Shown: positions 1 through 10,916 of the stretch, in pieces | Position numbering within the stretch: position 1 is the first letter of the stretch | Layout of the letters: every line of letters starts with the position of its first letter | Assembly (NCBI GenBank): GCA_009746045.1 | Contig: RPFO01000090.1 | Span: 1,332,689 to 1,396,688, forward strand | DNA length: 64,000 nucleotides | Source of the DNA: Mesostigma viride | Taxonomy: Eukaryota; Streptophyta; Mesostigmatophyceae; Mesostigmatales; Mesostigmataceae | Direction: 5' to 3' | Notes under the pieces: generated by a model | Database searches by the model: none | What the model was told of the DNA's origin: nothing | What the model saw: the letters and a program-made list of their open reading frames with translations, nothing else | Program-made: the position numbers and the translations under genes

Positions 1-1545
<1,545 letters not shown>

Positions 1546-1606
1546 CCCCCCCCCCTTTTACAAACACCATAATTCTGCCAACGTCACTCTTCCTGGACCG
1601 TGTGAT

Positions 1607-2011
1607 AGTTACGCCCGCCGTCGTTTCTTGTCTTACTGGAAGAGCACATGACCAACATTGGTTGTGCTAGTTACGCCCGCCGTCGTTTCTTTTGCCTTTT
1701 CGATGTCGAAATATATCTCGGGAAAGATGCACCCCCGTCAGTTAACTTGTCATCTTGTAAGCTCAATCTTTCCATGATAGTTACGCCCGCCGTCGTTTCT
1801 TTTGCATCTTCGATGTCGAAGTGTTTGTCGTGAAAGTTGCATCCCCGTCAGCTTCTTGTAAGATCAATGTTTCATGATAGTTACGCCCGCCGTCGTTTCT
1901 TTTTTATTTTCGATGTCGAAGAATATGTCGTGAAAGTTGCAGCGCGTTCGTGTCCATTGTGATCTTGTGATATCAAAGTTTCCCATGATAGTTACGCCCG
2001 CCGTCGTTTCT
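1607..2011 (+). repeat. Five-copy tandem array carrying the 22-bp palindrome
   Basis: Five identical copies of a 22-bp imperfect palindrome (left half AGTTACGCC, centre CGCC, right half GTCGTTTCT) start at 1607, 1669, 1779, 1879 and 1990. Three of the spacings are 100-111 bp, so the array is a degenerate tandem repeat of about 105 bp. Most units also contain a second small inverted repeat, TTCGATGTCGAA, just after the palindrome. The array lies immediately upstream of the first ORF of the block. Function unknown; it may be the leader or a 5' intron of that gene. Confidence 0.9.
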
Positions 2012-2136
2012 GTTGCTTCTCGTTCGTTTAAAATATCTAATGAAGTTTTTACCATCGTTCACCTAAAACAAATTACTTTAAATCTGCACCCGTTAAACCA
2101 CACCCCCCTCGAAATGACTCCATGGTTGCAGAACAA

Positions 2137-2361
2137 ATGTCAGAAGAAGAACAAAAAAAATGCTTCGGAAACCACAAGCGCAAAAGGAAAGCCGATGACA
2201 ATTTAGAGACCCTCTCGGAGGATGTGCCGGAGTTGGTTTCTTCGGATGACGAGTTTGAATACTCAAAAACATCAGGGGGACAAGTTCTTGAGAAAGCATG
2301 GAAGGTGTTTGTGACAAACGCGTTTGTGGAATGGATAAAAAAAAACTATTCCGAGGAATAG
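2137..2361 (+). CDS. Small charged hypothetical protein (74 aa)
   Basis: An ORF of 74 codons begins at the first ATG after a splice-acceptor-like GTTGCAG (AG at 2130-2131, five bases before the ATG). The protein starts MSEEEQKKCF, has a lysine/arginine patch (NHKRKRK, possible nuclear signal), an acidic stretch (SSDDEFE) and a C-terminal amphipathic segment ending WIKKNYSEE. No family recognised. It is the first gene of a co-directional block; AT-rich DNA of only about 70 bases separates it from the next ATG. It could be a short exon of a longer gene, but it ends in its own stop followed by AT-rich sequence resembling a 3' UTR. Confidence 0.5.
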   Translation: MSEEEQKKCFGNHKRKRKADDNLETLSEDVPELVSSDDEFEYSKTSGGQVLEKAWKVFVTNAFVEWIKKNYSEE

Positions 2362-2429
2362 TAACTTGTTATTATAAAATAATAAATTAATGTTTATGAA
2401 TTTTTTTGTTCGTTTTTTCCCTGAAAAAG

Positions 2430-3185
2430 ATGGAGTCCGAGATCGTGAATGAAGTCTACGGAAGCGTCCTTCAAAACGTTTTCAAACAAGTTCGCTTTCT
2501 GTCGCGTGTCATATTCGAGGAAGTTCGAGTCGCGCAGGAGAGGACAGGCCGCCACTTGGCCGTTTTATTGGCGTTTGATTCGTTCAGCCAAATGGAGAGA
2601 ATTATGTACGCCCAGCTAGCTGATATGAACTTCTGTATTCAAGAGGGTTTTTTCAGACCACAGATGGATCTAAGAGTGCCCATAGACCCAAGGACGGAGT
2701 TCCGCCTTTTGGTGTCGTTCATTACAAAGGGGCCAAAGATAGAGTTGGGGGAAGAGGAAGGGGCTCAGCTTGGGTGCACCTACGGGCGCGCATTTTACCC
2801 GAATGTTACGCATTCTCTGCGCGTGAGGGCTGATGCATGTGTAGGGGCAGTACCCCTCAACATGAACTTTTTCTTGCTCTCTGACCCGATCGTGAGGGAT
2901 GGGGATCGCATGCGTAGTACGCGAAAGTGCTCCAAGGAGGGGTGTGGGTGCGAAACAGGACCTCATATCAAGTGGTGTAGAGGATGTAGGGATGCCAGAT
3001 ATTGCAGTGAGGAGTGCCAGCGTGCGGACTGGAGTAGGCATAAGGATAGATGCGAACGTCTGAGGCAAGCGAGGGAGGTGCTGGCAGGGGTGAAGTGGGG
3101 GGTTAACGTGACGACGATACTGGATAAAACTATGGGGTCTGATGTCGACTTCTCCTTCAACTTCCACGACGGCTCTGCCTCTTAG
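2430..3185 (+). CDS. MYND zinc-finger protein (251 aa)
   Basis: The ATG at 2430 directly follows an AG (GAAAAAG/ATG), so that start is chosen over upstream near-cognate codons. Residues 1-165 match nothing I know. Near residues 168-210 lies a clear MYND finger: paired cysteines in KCSKEGCGC, then WCRGCRDARYC, SEEC and SRHKDRC, giving the C-x2-C, C-x3-C, H-x3-C ligand order of the family. MYND domains are protein-interaction zinc modules in transcriptional regulators and SMYD methyltransferases; no SET domain is present here. It is an uninterrupted ORF inside the 2.1-12.8 kb block, with the same orientation as all its neighbours. Seen: the finger. Inferred: a regulatory or scaffold role. Confidence 0.8.
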   Translation: MESEIVNEVYGSVLQNVFKQVRFLSRVIFEEVRVAQERTGRHLAVLLAFDSFSQMERIMYAQLADMNFCIQEGFFRPQMDLRVPIDPRTEFRLLVSFITKGPKIELGEEEGAQLGCTYGRAFYPNVTHSLRVRADACVGAVPLNMNFFLLSDPIVRDGDRMRSTRKCSKEGCGCETGPHIKWCRGCRDARYCSEECQRADWSRHKDRCERLRQAREVLAGVKWGVNVTTILDKTMGSDVDFSFNFHDGSAS

Positions 3186-3286
3186 AAAAACTTGAAATGT
3201 AGAGTAATAACTTGTTTATATGATGTTATATTTAATGTTTAATGTTTAATGTTTATAACGTATCATTTTCCTCCTACGCGCAGGAA

Positions 3287-3487
3287 ATGGTGGAGGTTAA
3301 GGAGAGTTTGGCCAAAAGGCAAAGGACCGACACACTTCGACATAATGGAAGGAGTCTTCCATTGTACATCAAAAAAATAGTCGAGGATTACTGGCTCGCT
3401 TCCGACTCGACTCCTCGTCCGAGTCCGGTGATACCGGACAGTGTCAAAGTCTGGAAGGTTTCAGCACATCAATCGCACATTGAATAG
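3287..3487 (+). CDS. Small hypothetical protein (66 aa)
   Basis: A 66-codon ORF. The ATG lies three bases after a pyrimidine tract and acceptor-like CGCAG (3279-3283). The product begins MVEVKESLAKRQRTDT, with a basic KRQR patch, and is otherwise featureless. No family recognised. A copy of the 22-bp palindrome follows 32 bases after the stop. Support for coding comes from its position in the block and the AG-plus-ATG arrangement it shares with its neighbours, not from homology. Confidence 0.4.
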   Translation: MVEVKESLAKRQRTDTLRHNGRSLPLYIKKIVEDYWLASDSTPRPSPVIPDSVKVWKVSAHQSHIE

Positions 3488-3519
3488 ATAATGTTTTATC
3501 GCCATATTGCTGTTCGACA

Positions 3520-3541
3520 AGTTGCGCCTTGGGGCGTTTCT
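3520..3541 (+). other. 22-bp palindrome, spacer copy
   Basis: Left half AGTTGCGCC, centre TTGG, right half GGCGTTTCT. The inner arms GCGCC and GGCGT pair with one G-T. It sits 110 bases before the AG/ATG of the next ORF and 32 bases after the stop of the previous one. A second shorter copy of the outer sequence (TTTGCGCC) follows at once. Confidence 0.8.
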
Positions 3542-3651
3542 TTGCGCCAAATTTAAACCTTCGTATTAATAAACAAGTACAATAAAAAAATTTCAAAACG
3601 TTTTTTGAATTTTATTTTCCGGGGCCGGTATGTTATCGTAACTTGTCGCAG

Positions 3652-4518
3652 ATGTCCGGTTCGACGGAAGATTCGTCCGATTCGTCTAGTCACCTCCTGA
3701 TGGAGGATTGGCAACGACTTCAACAACACCAAGCGGTTGCCACTGTCATTCAGAGTGTTGCTCGCTCAATAGGGGCGCCGCGCAAGTGTGATGTGTCCAC
3801 TTGCAAGAAAACCGCTCTCGGATTTGACTTGTATTGCCGAAAGCACGAAGAACATTCTCGTCACATCGAAAATGCCCTCAGTCGCGGACTTGGAATGGCG
3901 GGCGCCCTCGGACCTGGATTGGCGGGGGGGGCCCTGCGACTTCGCCTGGACATGACTGTCGGAGAGGTCGTGGGTGTAAATTTTGATTTCACCAGGGGAG
4001 ACGAGTACTTCCTTGAAGATTGGATAGTCAAAGACTCCGCGACAGGTGCGGACTTGGCAAAGGGAGGCTACGTTGCCGGCGCCCAAGAAAATGGTTGGAG
4101 TAGCTTGAGATGCTTTTTGATGACGACACCTTTTGCCGACTCGCGTGACACGGATGTAAGCGAACTTTATCGGCGTATGTGTTTTGCACTCGCCGACATT
4201 CCGCTGATAACTCAACGAGAGTTCGATTTTCGCGTGGAAACAAAAGCCAAAGCGATTGTATCCGGCGTGAAGGCGATTGTGGAGGAGGAGCAGGATTCTC
4301 TGTGTGCAGAGTATTTGGAGAGAGTGGCCCCGATGAAGACGAGGAGGTCCGAAATCTATCCTGACACCGGCAACAAGGAGGCAAAGTTGGTGGCCGCCAA
4401 AGAAGAGATGTTCGCTCGTGTCGATGAAATGGCGGCGAAAGAGGTTCCGAGAGTTCGCTCGATCGGTTGTTGCAAAACCTGCAGAGAGTGGAACGAGTCG
4501 CGGGACAGTCTATATTGA
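3652..4518 (+). CDS. Hypothetical protein with N-terminal Cys/His knuckle (288 aa)
   Basis: The ATG at 3652 directly follows GTCGCAG. The 25 bases before it read GGTATGTT...TCGCAG, so either a 24-base 5'-UTR intron or the end of a longer leader intron is possible. The protein opens with a serine-rich segment (about residues 1-15). Near residues 46-66 it has a small putative zinc knuckle, C-x4-C-K-K-x9-C-x2-H (CDVSTCKK ... YCRKHEEH). The C-terminal half is helical and charged and ends with a CCKTCREW cysteine cluster. The knuckle and gene position are shared with the next gene, so the two are probably ancient tandem duplicates. Function unknown. Confidence 0.65.
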   Translation: MSGSTEDSSDSSSHLLMEDWQRLQQHQAVATVIQSVARSIGAPRKCDVSTCKKTALGFDLYCRKHEEHSRHIENALSRGLGMAGALGPGLAGGALRLRLDMTVGEVVGVNFDFTRGDEYFLEDWIVKDSATGADLAKGGYVAGAQENGWSSLRCFLMTTPFADSRDTDVSELYRRMCFALADIPLITQREFDFRVETKAKAIVSGVKAIVEEEQDSLCAEYLERVAPMKTRRSEIYPDTGNKEAKLVAAKEEMFARVDEMAAKEVPRVRSIGCCKTCREWNESRDSLY

Positions 4519-4522
4519 TATG

Positions 4523-4684
4523 AGTTGCGCCCGCCGGCGTTTCTCTGGTCTTGAATGCCCCCCCTCTACATACACATTATATTGTCTGGACATTCGTATG
4601 TAGTGACAATCGTAGTCGATGTGATTGCCATTCGTTTGTACGTAGAAAGTGGTTGTTGAGGAAGTTGCGCCCCAGGGCGTTTCT
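4523..4684 (+). other. Two 22-bp palindromes in the spacer
   Basis: Copy at 4523-4544: left half AGTTGCGCC, centre CGCC, right half GGCGTTTCT. Copy at 4663-4684: same halves with centre CCAG. The first begins five bases after the stop of the preceding ORF; the second lies 115 bases before the next ATG. In both, arms GCGCC and GGCGT can pair. Confidence 0.85.
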
Positions 4685-4798
4685 TTGTTGCATTTTCTTC
4701 AAATTTTAGCTCGCATAAATAGATGAAGATGACTTAATAAATGCCAGTTTTTTTTAATAATATAAACTACTCGCGGCCGGTATGTTCTGGTTTCGCAG

Positions 4799-5533
4799 AT
4801 GTCCAGTCTGACGGTCGACATAAGGGGACGTCCATATCAGGACGCTGTTTTCCGGATTTTTGAGAAGGATCCCGAAAAGAAGTGCCGGGATAGGAAATGT
4901 AAAAAGCTGTCAATTACCGACATGGGTCTGTGTGGGGAACACATCGTAGCTTTTGGAAAGGACATGATTTCCCGTCATTTGCAACAATACGTTGACAACA
5001 ATTGTGTGGGAGGGGCGCAGATGGACGTCCTTCTTGAGGATGGAGTGGACGGAGCCAAAAGGGCTGTAATTCGGCTGTCGGAAATGGATGATGACAAAGA
5101 GGACGTGAACATTCGCCTTAAGAGGCACGACGATAACACGGCCGATTGTGTGTTTGGGTCTCGAGGAGTGGCGGATGAGAGGCAGGTCTTCCATGATGCC
5201 GCGGAGAAGGTGGTGGAATGGATGATGGGTTGGTCAAATCTTGACGTTCGCATATTCAACCGTCTGACGTCTGATTTCCTTCTCCGGGGAAGTTTCAAGA
5301 TGGTTGACCGTGCAAGGCAGTCCAGGAACCAGGTATCCGTTTCCATGGCCAGTCCGATCGCACGCATGATTGAGGGGGGCCCTCTTCCGCGCAACCTTGC
5401 CTCGAGATTTCGAAAATACCGTGAAGGGCTCGACCGAAAATCAGCAGCGATTTCCCATTCGCGAACCACTTATGGGTCGACGGAGGTGGTAACGGAATTT
5501 TTTTGCATTTCCTTGCCAATTGATTCTTTATGA
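4799..5533 (+). CDS. Hypothetical protein with N-terminal Cys/His knuckle (244 aa)
   Basis: The ATG at 4799 directly follows TTTCGCAG, itself preceded by GGCCGGTATGTT, the same 12 bases found before the previous gene. Residues 30-48 hold C-x4-C-K-K-x8-C-x2-H (CRDRKCKK ... LCGEHI), matching the knuckle of the upstream neighbour. The middle is acidic then basic (EMDDDKEDVNIRLKRHDD), and a segment near 145-165 (EKVVEWMMGWSNLDVRI) may be helical. No catalytic motif is visible. Probably a paralogue of the 288-residue neighbour; role unknown, possibly nucleic-acid or protein binding through the knuckle. Confidence 0.65.
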   Translation: MSSLTVDIRGRPYQDAVFRIFEKDPEKKCRDRKCKKLSITDMGLCGEHIVAFGKDMISRHLQQYVDNNCVGGAQMDVLLEDGVDGAKRAVIRLSEMDDDKEDVNIRLKRHDDNTADCVFGSRGVADERQVFHDAAEKVVEWMMGWSNLDVRIFNRLTSDFLLRGSFKMVDRARQSRNQVSVSMASPIARMIEGGPLPRNLASRFRKYREGLDRKSAAISHSRTTYGSTEVVTEFFCISLPIDSL

Positions 5534-5572
5534 GGGACATAGAGTTGTTTGTATAGAGAGTGAATTGACGAA

Positions 5573-5707
5573 AGTTGCGACGGCGGTCGCATCTTTTAGT
5601 GCGTCGTTCTCTTGTTATGAATCTCTGTTCATTCTGAATTATAACGTTGTTTGTACCTTGACATAATGATGCATTTTTTGTATTGAGTTGCGACGTGGGG
5701 CGCATCT
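5573..5707 (+). other. Two diverged 22-bp palindromes
   Basis: Copy at 5573-5594: left half AGTTGCGAC, centre GGCG, right half GTCGCATCT; arms GCGAC and GTCGC pair perfectly although both differ from the other copies. Copy at 5686-5707: left half AGTTGCGAC, centre GTGG, right half GGCGCATCT. These two carry the clearest compensatory changes of the family. They lie 40-175 bases before the ATG of the large gene. Confidence 0.85.
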
Positions 5708-5755
5708 TCCTGCTGACTCGTATGTTTTTTCCAATTTTTTTGTTTTGTGTTGCAG

Positions 5756-8700
5756 ATGGAAAAGGGCGGCCCTACATCGCAGGTGGTCGGCGACTCTCCC
5801 CCTAGGGGGGAAGGGTCAGAAGGGCAACCAGTTCAGGCCCAAGGCGCCTCCCCACAACAGCCTCCTCACAAGCGTGCAAGGGAGGGCACGCCGCCCCCAA
5901 TGGTGGAATCTGGTGTCAGCTTTGCCGCGGTCACTGGGAAGGATGAGTACCACGGTGGTCTTGAGATGGTGGACGATCCGGTTAAGCGGATTCAGATTGA
6001 GCGGTTTGAGCGACTCGCGAATGGCACTCGTGAACAGCAATTCGCGCTGTACCAAGACATCCTTAATGACAAACCTGAAGTCGCCAAGGTGCCTTATACC
6101 TCCAAGCGCACATTCATGCCTCGTTTCGAAACCCTGCTCCAGCAGGAGCTAAGGTTGCGTCGGTTGGCTCAGAATGCGCCAGAGACAGTAGCCGCCGCGC
6201 CCTCCCATGCCGCGCCTGCCGCAGTAGCCCAAAAGAGGGGGGAGAGTGTGCACGAGTCGGCCGCAGTGCCCTCAACCGCAAGGGATCCCCCCGCGACTTC
6301 CAAGCCGGTCGCGACGGGCGATATGCCCCCGCCGCGGCAGAGGGGAAGGGGGAAGGGGGTCGATGGAGGGGAAGTCCTCGATGTTTTCGATATGACGCTG
6401 GGCAATTTGGAAGGTGGCGGGCCGATCTTCGTAAGTCTCCGCCCATTAAATTGATGTCGTGAAATACAATACGCATTTTTTTGCAATATTCGCCAGACAT
6501 GTCATTTCCGACAACTAAGCGGATTTTTACTTTCCGTTGAAATGTTCGCAGGGCCGGCAAGAGGATGTTGGTGCAAGAGAAGCCCGCTCAATGGCGGGAA
6601 GCACCCAGGTACATGAGTGCGTCAGATTCCTCTCCGGTTTACTTGTATTGAAAAGGTTTGCGTGCGTATATCCTTGTTTATTTTTGTAGTAATTTTTTTC
6701 TTGTGAATGGACAATCGCGTTTGCTATTTTTACAGGGAAGTCCGTTCGAGCAGCAAGAGGGCGGTGACAGGAGGGGAAGTGGATCTTACGGTGGTTCCAC
6801 TGCAGAGGGGGGAAGGGTAAGTTACCGTTGACTTACAAATTGAAAGTTTAGGTTCGTCCTCAATTGACAGAGTTACGACGGCCGGCGTTTCTCTACACTT
6901 TTCTTACATTAAAAATCTTCCGTTGATAATGTTCTTGCAGGAAGCCGGTCGTCAGGGTGGGGCAAATCTCCAGGGAGAGGGGGCTATCGCTGTCGGTGAG
7001 CCTGTGTCAGAGGGCGCGGGTGGAAGCGACGGCGATACTGCGAAAATGACACGCTTTAAGGAGCAAGCGGATGCTTATCAACTGAAGAAGTTGGCAAAGT
7101 GGGTTGTGGCCGAGGTGAGAACGGAAACAGCCCCACCTGAGGTACGGAACCAGATGATGACTCTCCATCAAGTCGCTGAGTTGATCGTGAAGAATGCGTG
7201 CGCGCCCGATGGCGCCACACAGCCTGAGGAGATCCCGAGCGCCAAGGCCTTGATAAAGTGGATGGAGGAGAACCTGTTCGAGGGCAAAGGGAAGGAGAGG
7301 AAGTGTAAACTGAAGACGGTGACGATGGCGGACGCCAAGACTCTGATCAAGATGTTGAAGGAACACGATGCCCGCCGGGACAAGTCTCCGAAGATCGCGA
7401 AGGGGTCGAAGAAAGCGGCTGAAGCAGCAGCGGTTGAGGGGAATGAGGTAAGTCTACCTCTGTTGTGAGGGGGGCTTTGTTCTTGAGGTCCAGGTTTCAT
7501 GTAGGTTGCGACGGCCGGCGTTTCTCAAGTGTGACACTTACTTCCTTTTGACTAACACTTACTTCCTTTCCTGATTTCGCATCGTTGAGGGAAATGAGCC
7601 AAGTGTACCTCTGTTGTGAGGGGGGCTCTGATCTTGAGGTTTAGGTTTCATCTAGGTTGCGACGGCCGGCGTTTCTCAAGTGTGACATTTACTTTATTCC
7701 TTTCGGTTATGCTTTCCTGATTTTTTCATATCATTGTTAAGGGGAACGAGGTAAGTATACCTCTGTCGTGAGGGGGGCTTTGATGTTGAGGTTCAGGTTT
7801 CATGTAGGTTGCGACGGCCGGCGTTTCTCAATCGGCATTTACTTTATTCCTTTTGGTTATGCTTTCCTGATTTTTTCGCATCAACGCAGTACGTGCAGGC
7901 CGAGAGGGCGACCCACGCGGCCATCCTGTACTCAATCAGCCTCGACCAGCACGCGCGCCGCGAGAACATGAAAATAGATAGTACGTGGACTGCTGCCGTC
8001 GACGAACACCAGAAGGGACTCTCCGAAGCACTTGCGACCTACAAGGGGAAGGCGCTGAAGGGAAAGGGGAAAGGAAAGGAGGTGGAGGTTGCGGATGCTC
8101 CCGTGTCTCTGCTTGAGAAATGGGAGAAGTCCCCGGTGTCGCAGGATGATGATGACATCCTGGATGTGAACGATGAGATCGCGAAGGGCAAACGGTTGCG
8201 GAAGCAGCTTGCCGTTCAGCCTCGGGACCTCGATGAGATGTCCAAAGCCTTGGTGCATCGAAATCGGGTGTGGACAAGGAACCTGTTCGTGGGGCCTCAG
8301 AAGCTCCTCGCACGAGACTTGCATCTGTCTAGAGCCGAGCAGAACGCCACCATTTTTGCAAACTCGGAGTCCGACTACGGCCACGACAAGCTGGTGATTC
8401 CTGTGTGGCGGTACTCGTTCCAGTTTTTGGCTGACCGGTGCCCCAACAGTTTTCATGACTGGATGAAAAAGGAAGGCACCCAGCGTCAGCTCGCGCAACT
8501 CTTCGGGGAGATGGGGGGGCACGGACAATGAAGGCTGGCTACGCTCGCGCAATGACTGACAAAGAGATTGATATCTACCTGCGAACGAGCTCGGCCAAGG
8601 GAATGGCCGAAGCTGCTTCCACCGCGGTTCTGACAGGACCGGCCGATATTCTGGACTCACTTAAGCCCGTGGACGTGAGAAAGGCCGCGCTTTTGGACAG

Positions 8701-10866
8701 TTTGTGCAAGTCCGCCTGGGAGATGGCTCCACTCGAGAAGAAGACACCGTTGCCGCCAGCCATTTGCGGCTTTCTCGTGCTGGACGGGAACCACTTTACC
8801 ACACTCATCAAATCGGTGAAATTCGAACTGGTCACCGACAATATGACGGTGGACCAAAGATCTGTGTGGTACCAGGCAATGCTGAATGGTTTCATGAAGG
8901 CGGAAAAGCTCAGGGTCGTTGCGCGGGGAGGGAAGGAGCAGGAGGTCACGAAGACCGTGGCCGCGGCGAAGCTGGAGGAGTGGGCAACTGATTGGACGAA
9001 TTTCGGGGGGTGGACGTGCAGATGCTCAAGGGTGAGACCATCCTGCCGACCTGGTGGCAGATCCGTGAACAGAAGGTAAGCCAGGTTGCGACCGCCGGCG
9101 TTTCTATAAGTGGTTTTCTTGTGTTAATTTCAGTATGCCATTAGTTCGGTCAAGATGCGACCGCCGGCGTTTCTATAAGGGGTTTTCATGTTCCACCTTA
9201 GCATGCCATATTTTGGTCAAGATGCGACCGCCGGCGTTTCTGTCAGTCGTATTCTTGTTCTCAGTTGAGTTGTGCTTATTTGGGAGGACTGTCGATGTGT
9301 CTCTGCGCGTTGTTGCCCTACGGGGATGCAGGTTACCGAACAAGTCGGCAAGATGATCGAAGTTGTCAGGCAGCTCGGGAACGCCATGAACGCCGAGGAC
9401 ACAGCCCAAGCCAAGGCAACGTGGGGCTCAGCGCTGGGGGATGTGCACCGGGCCTACCAGGCATATGGACCCGTCAAGAGAGGGAAGGGCGTGTCTCTCC
9501 CAACTCCTCTGTACGGCAAGATCTGGGCGATTGTGAAGCCCTTTTGGCAGAAAGGAGAGCAAGCCAAGGCCGAAGGGGACGGCGCAGGCGACAAGGCAGG
9601 AGGGGCTGAAGAGACGGACAAGTGGGGGCCGGACCAGAAGAACTTCATGCAGCGCTGGCTGTTCTGGTGTGAGGACCCTTTGAAGCCCGCTGTCGACGGC
9701 AAGCCGGCGATCGCACAGGATATCGCGGCTCGGCAAGACTTCCTTGACACGCGCCCTAAAGACAAGGCGCACGAACTGTCCATTTTCACCGCGCATCGGG
9801 AACTTGCGAGTTTCCAGTACTTCGACAGCCTGATCCAAGCGCCGATCATGTCCTGTGAGGCCCCTCCCAGCAACCTGATAAAAATAATGGAAGTCGCCAA
9901 GAATTTGATAGAGGCGGCAAAGCAATTCGCCCACATCAAGTTCCTGGAGAACCCCGAGCTGATGGCCGCTTGCAAACAACTAAACGGGACTTTCGACCCC
10001 GTATTGGTGAGGGAGCACGTGTTTGGCGTGAAGCTGAAGGGCACCGTCGCCACGGACCTCGACAAGTTCATCGCCGACTGCCGCCTGACCAGAGACTTTT
10101 GGCGGGTGATCGTCACGGCCACGAGGGCGATCATTCTCACGCTGAGGGACCTTCCGCCGGCTAAAAGGAAAGTGGTCGACCAGAAGGACTGGAAGTTCCC
10201 GAGAGGGCTGCTCGCTTCCCACCCCCGTCATTTGTATGACGATTTGGGGGTGAAGACCAAACATCTGCTGGGTGTGCCACAGCAGGAGGCGGCGGCGGAG
10301 GAGGAGGTGCAGGCGGCGGCTAAGGAGGAGGGGACTGCCAAGGCCAAGAGGGGGTGGTGGGACAGGCTGGAAGCCTTCACCTATTGGGACGGGGTGAAGA
10401 TGGGACCCGACTGGATCGCATACAGGACAATGACATGGAAGGAAAACGAAAAAAGAAAGGATCTGGTGGTGACGAAGGTGGTGGACGAGTTGTACACGGG
10501 GTCTGAAGACCTTCCTGGGAAGCTGAAGGACCAGGCGTTTGCTGTGCTGGACCTGACAGCTGACAGCAACGAGAAGTGGAGGAACCTGCGCGAGTGGGAT
10601 CAAGACTGTATTCCGGTCGACAGCCAGATACCCTTACCCTCCTCCCGTTTGAGGTATGCCGCGTGGGATGTGGTTGACCAGATCACCAAGGCCCTGTTGA
10701 AGGGACCCTCCAGAGTTCTGCTGGTGTTCGGGTTACCCGCCCATATCCGCCGGTGGAAGCGCCTGGTCCGACTTATCAAATATCGGCTTCTTGAAGATGG
10801 GTGGCAAGACGTCGACATGGACTTTGCCGTGGTCGTGGACGACGAAGACGACGGGGATCATCATTC

Positions 10867-10916
<50 letters not shown>

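Noticed and set aside
1607-2011. CRISPR-like array of short repeats and spacers
   Set aside because: The spacers are themselves repeats, spacing varies from 62 to 111 bases, and the setting is eukaryotic with GT-AG introns.
3520-5707. Integron attC-like sites (GTTG... with internal pairing)
   Set aside because: No attC core pair, no integrase, and the copies also lie inside spliceosomal introns.
6114-6560. Minus-strand ORFs opposite the Gly/Pro-rich first exon of the large gene
   Set aside because: GC-rich shadow frames; the plus strand has correct donors and acceptors.
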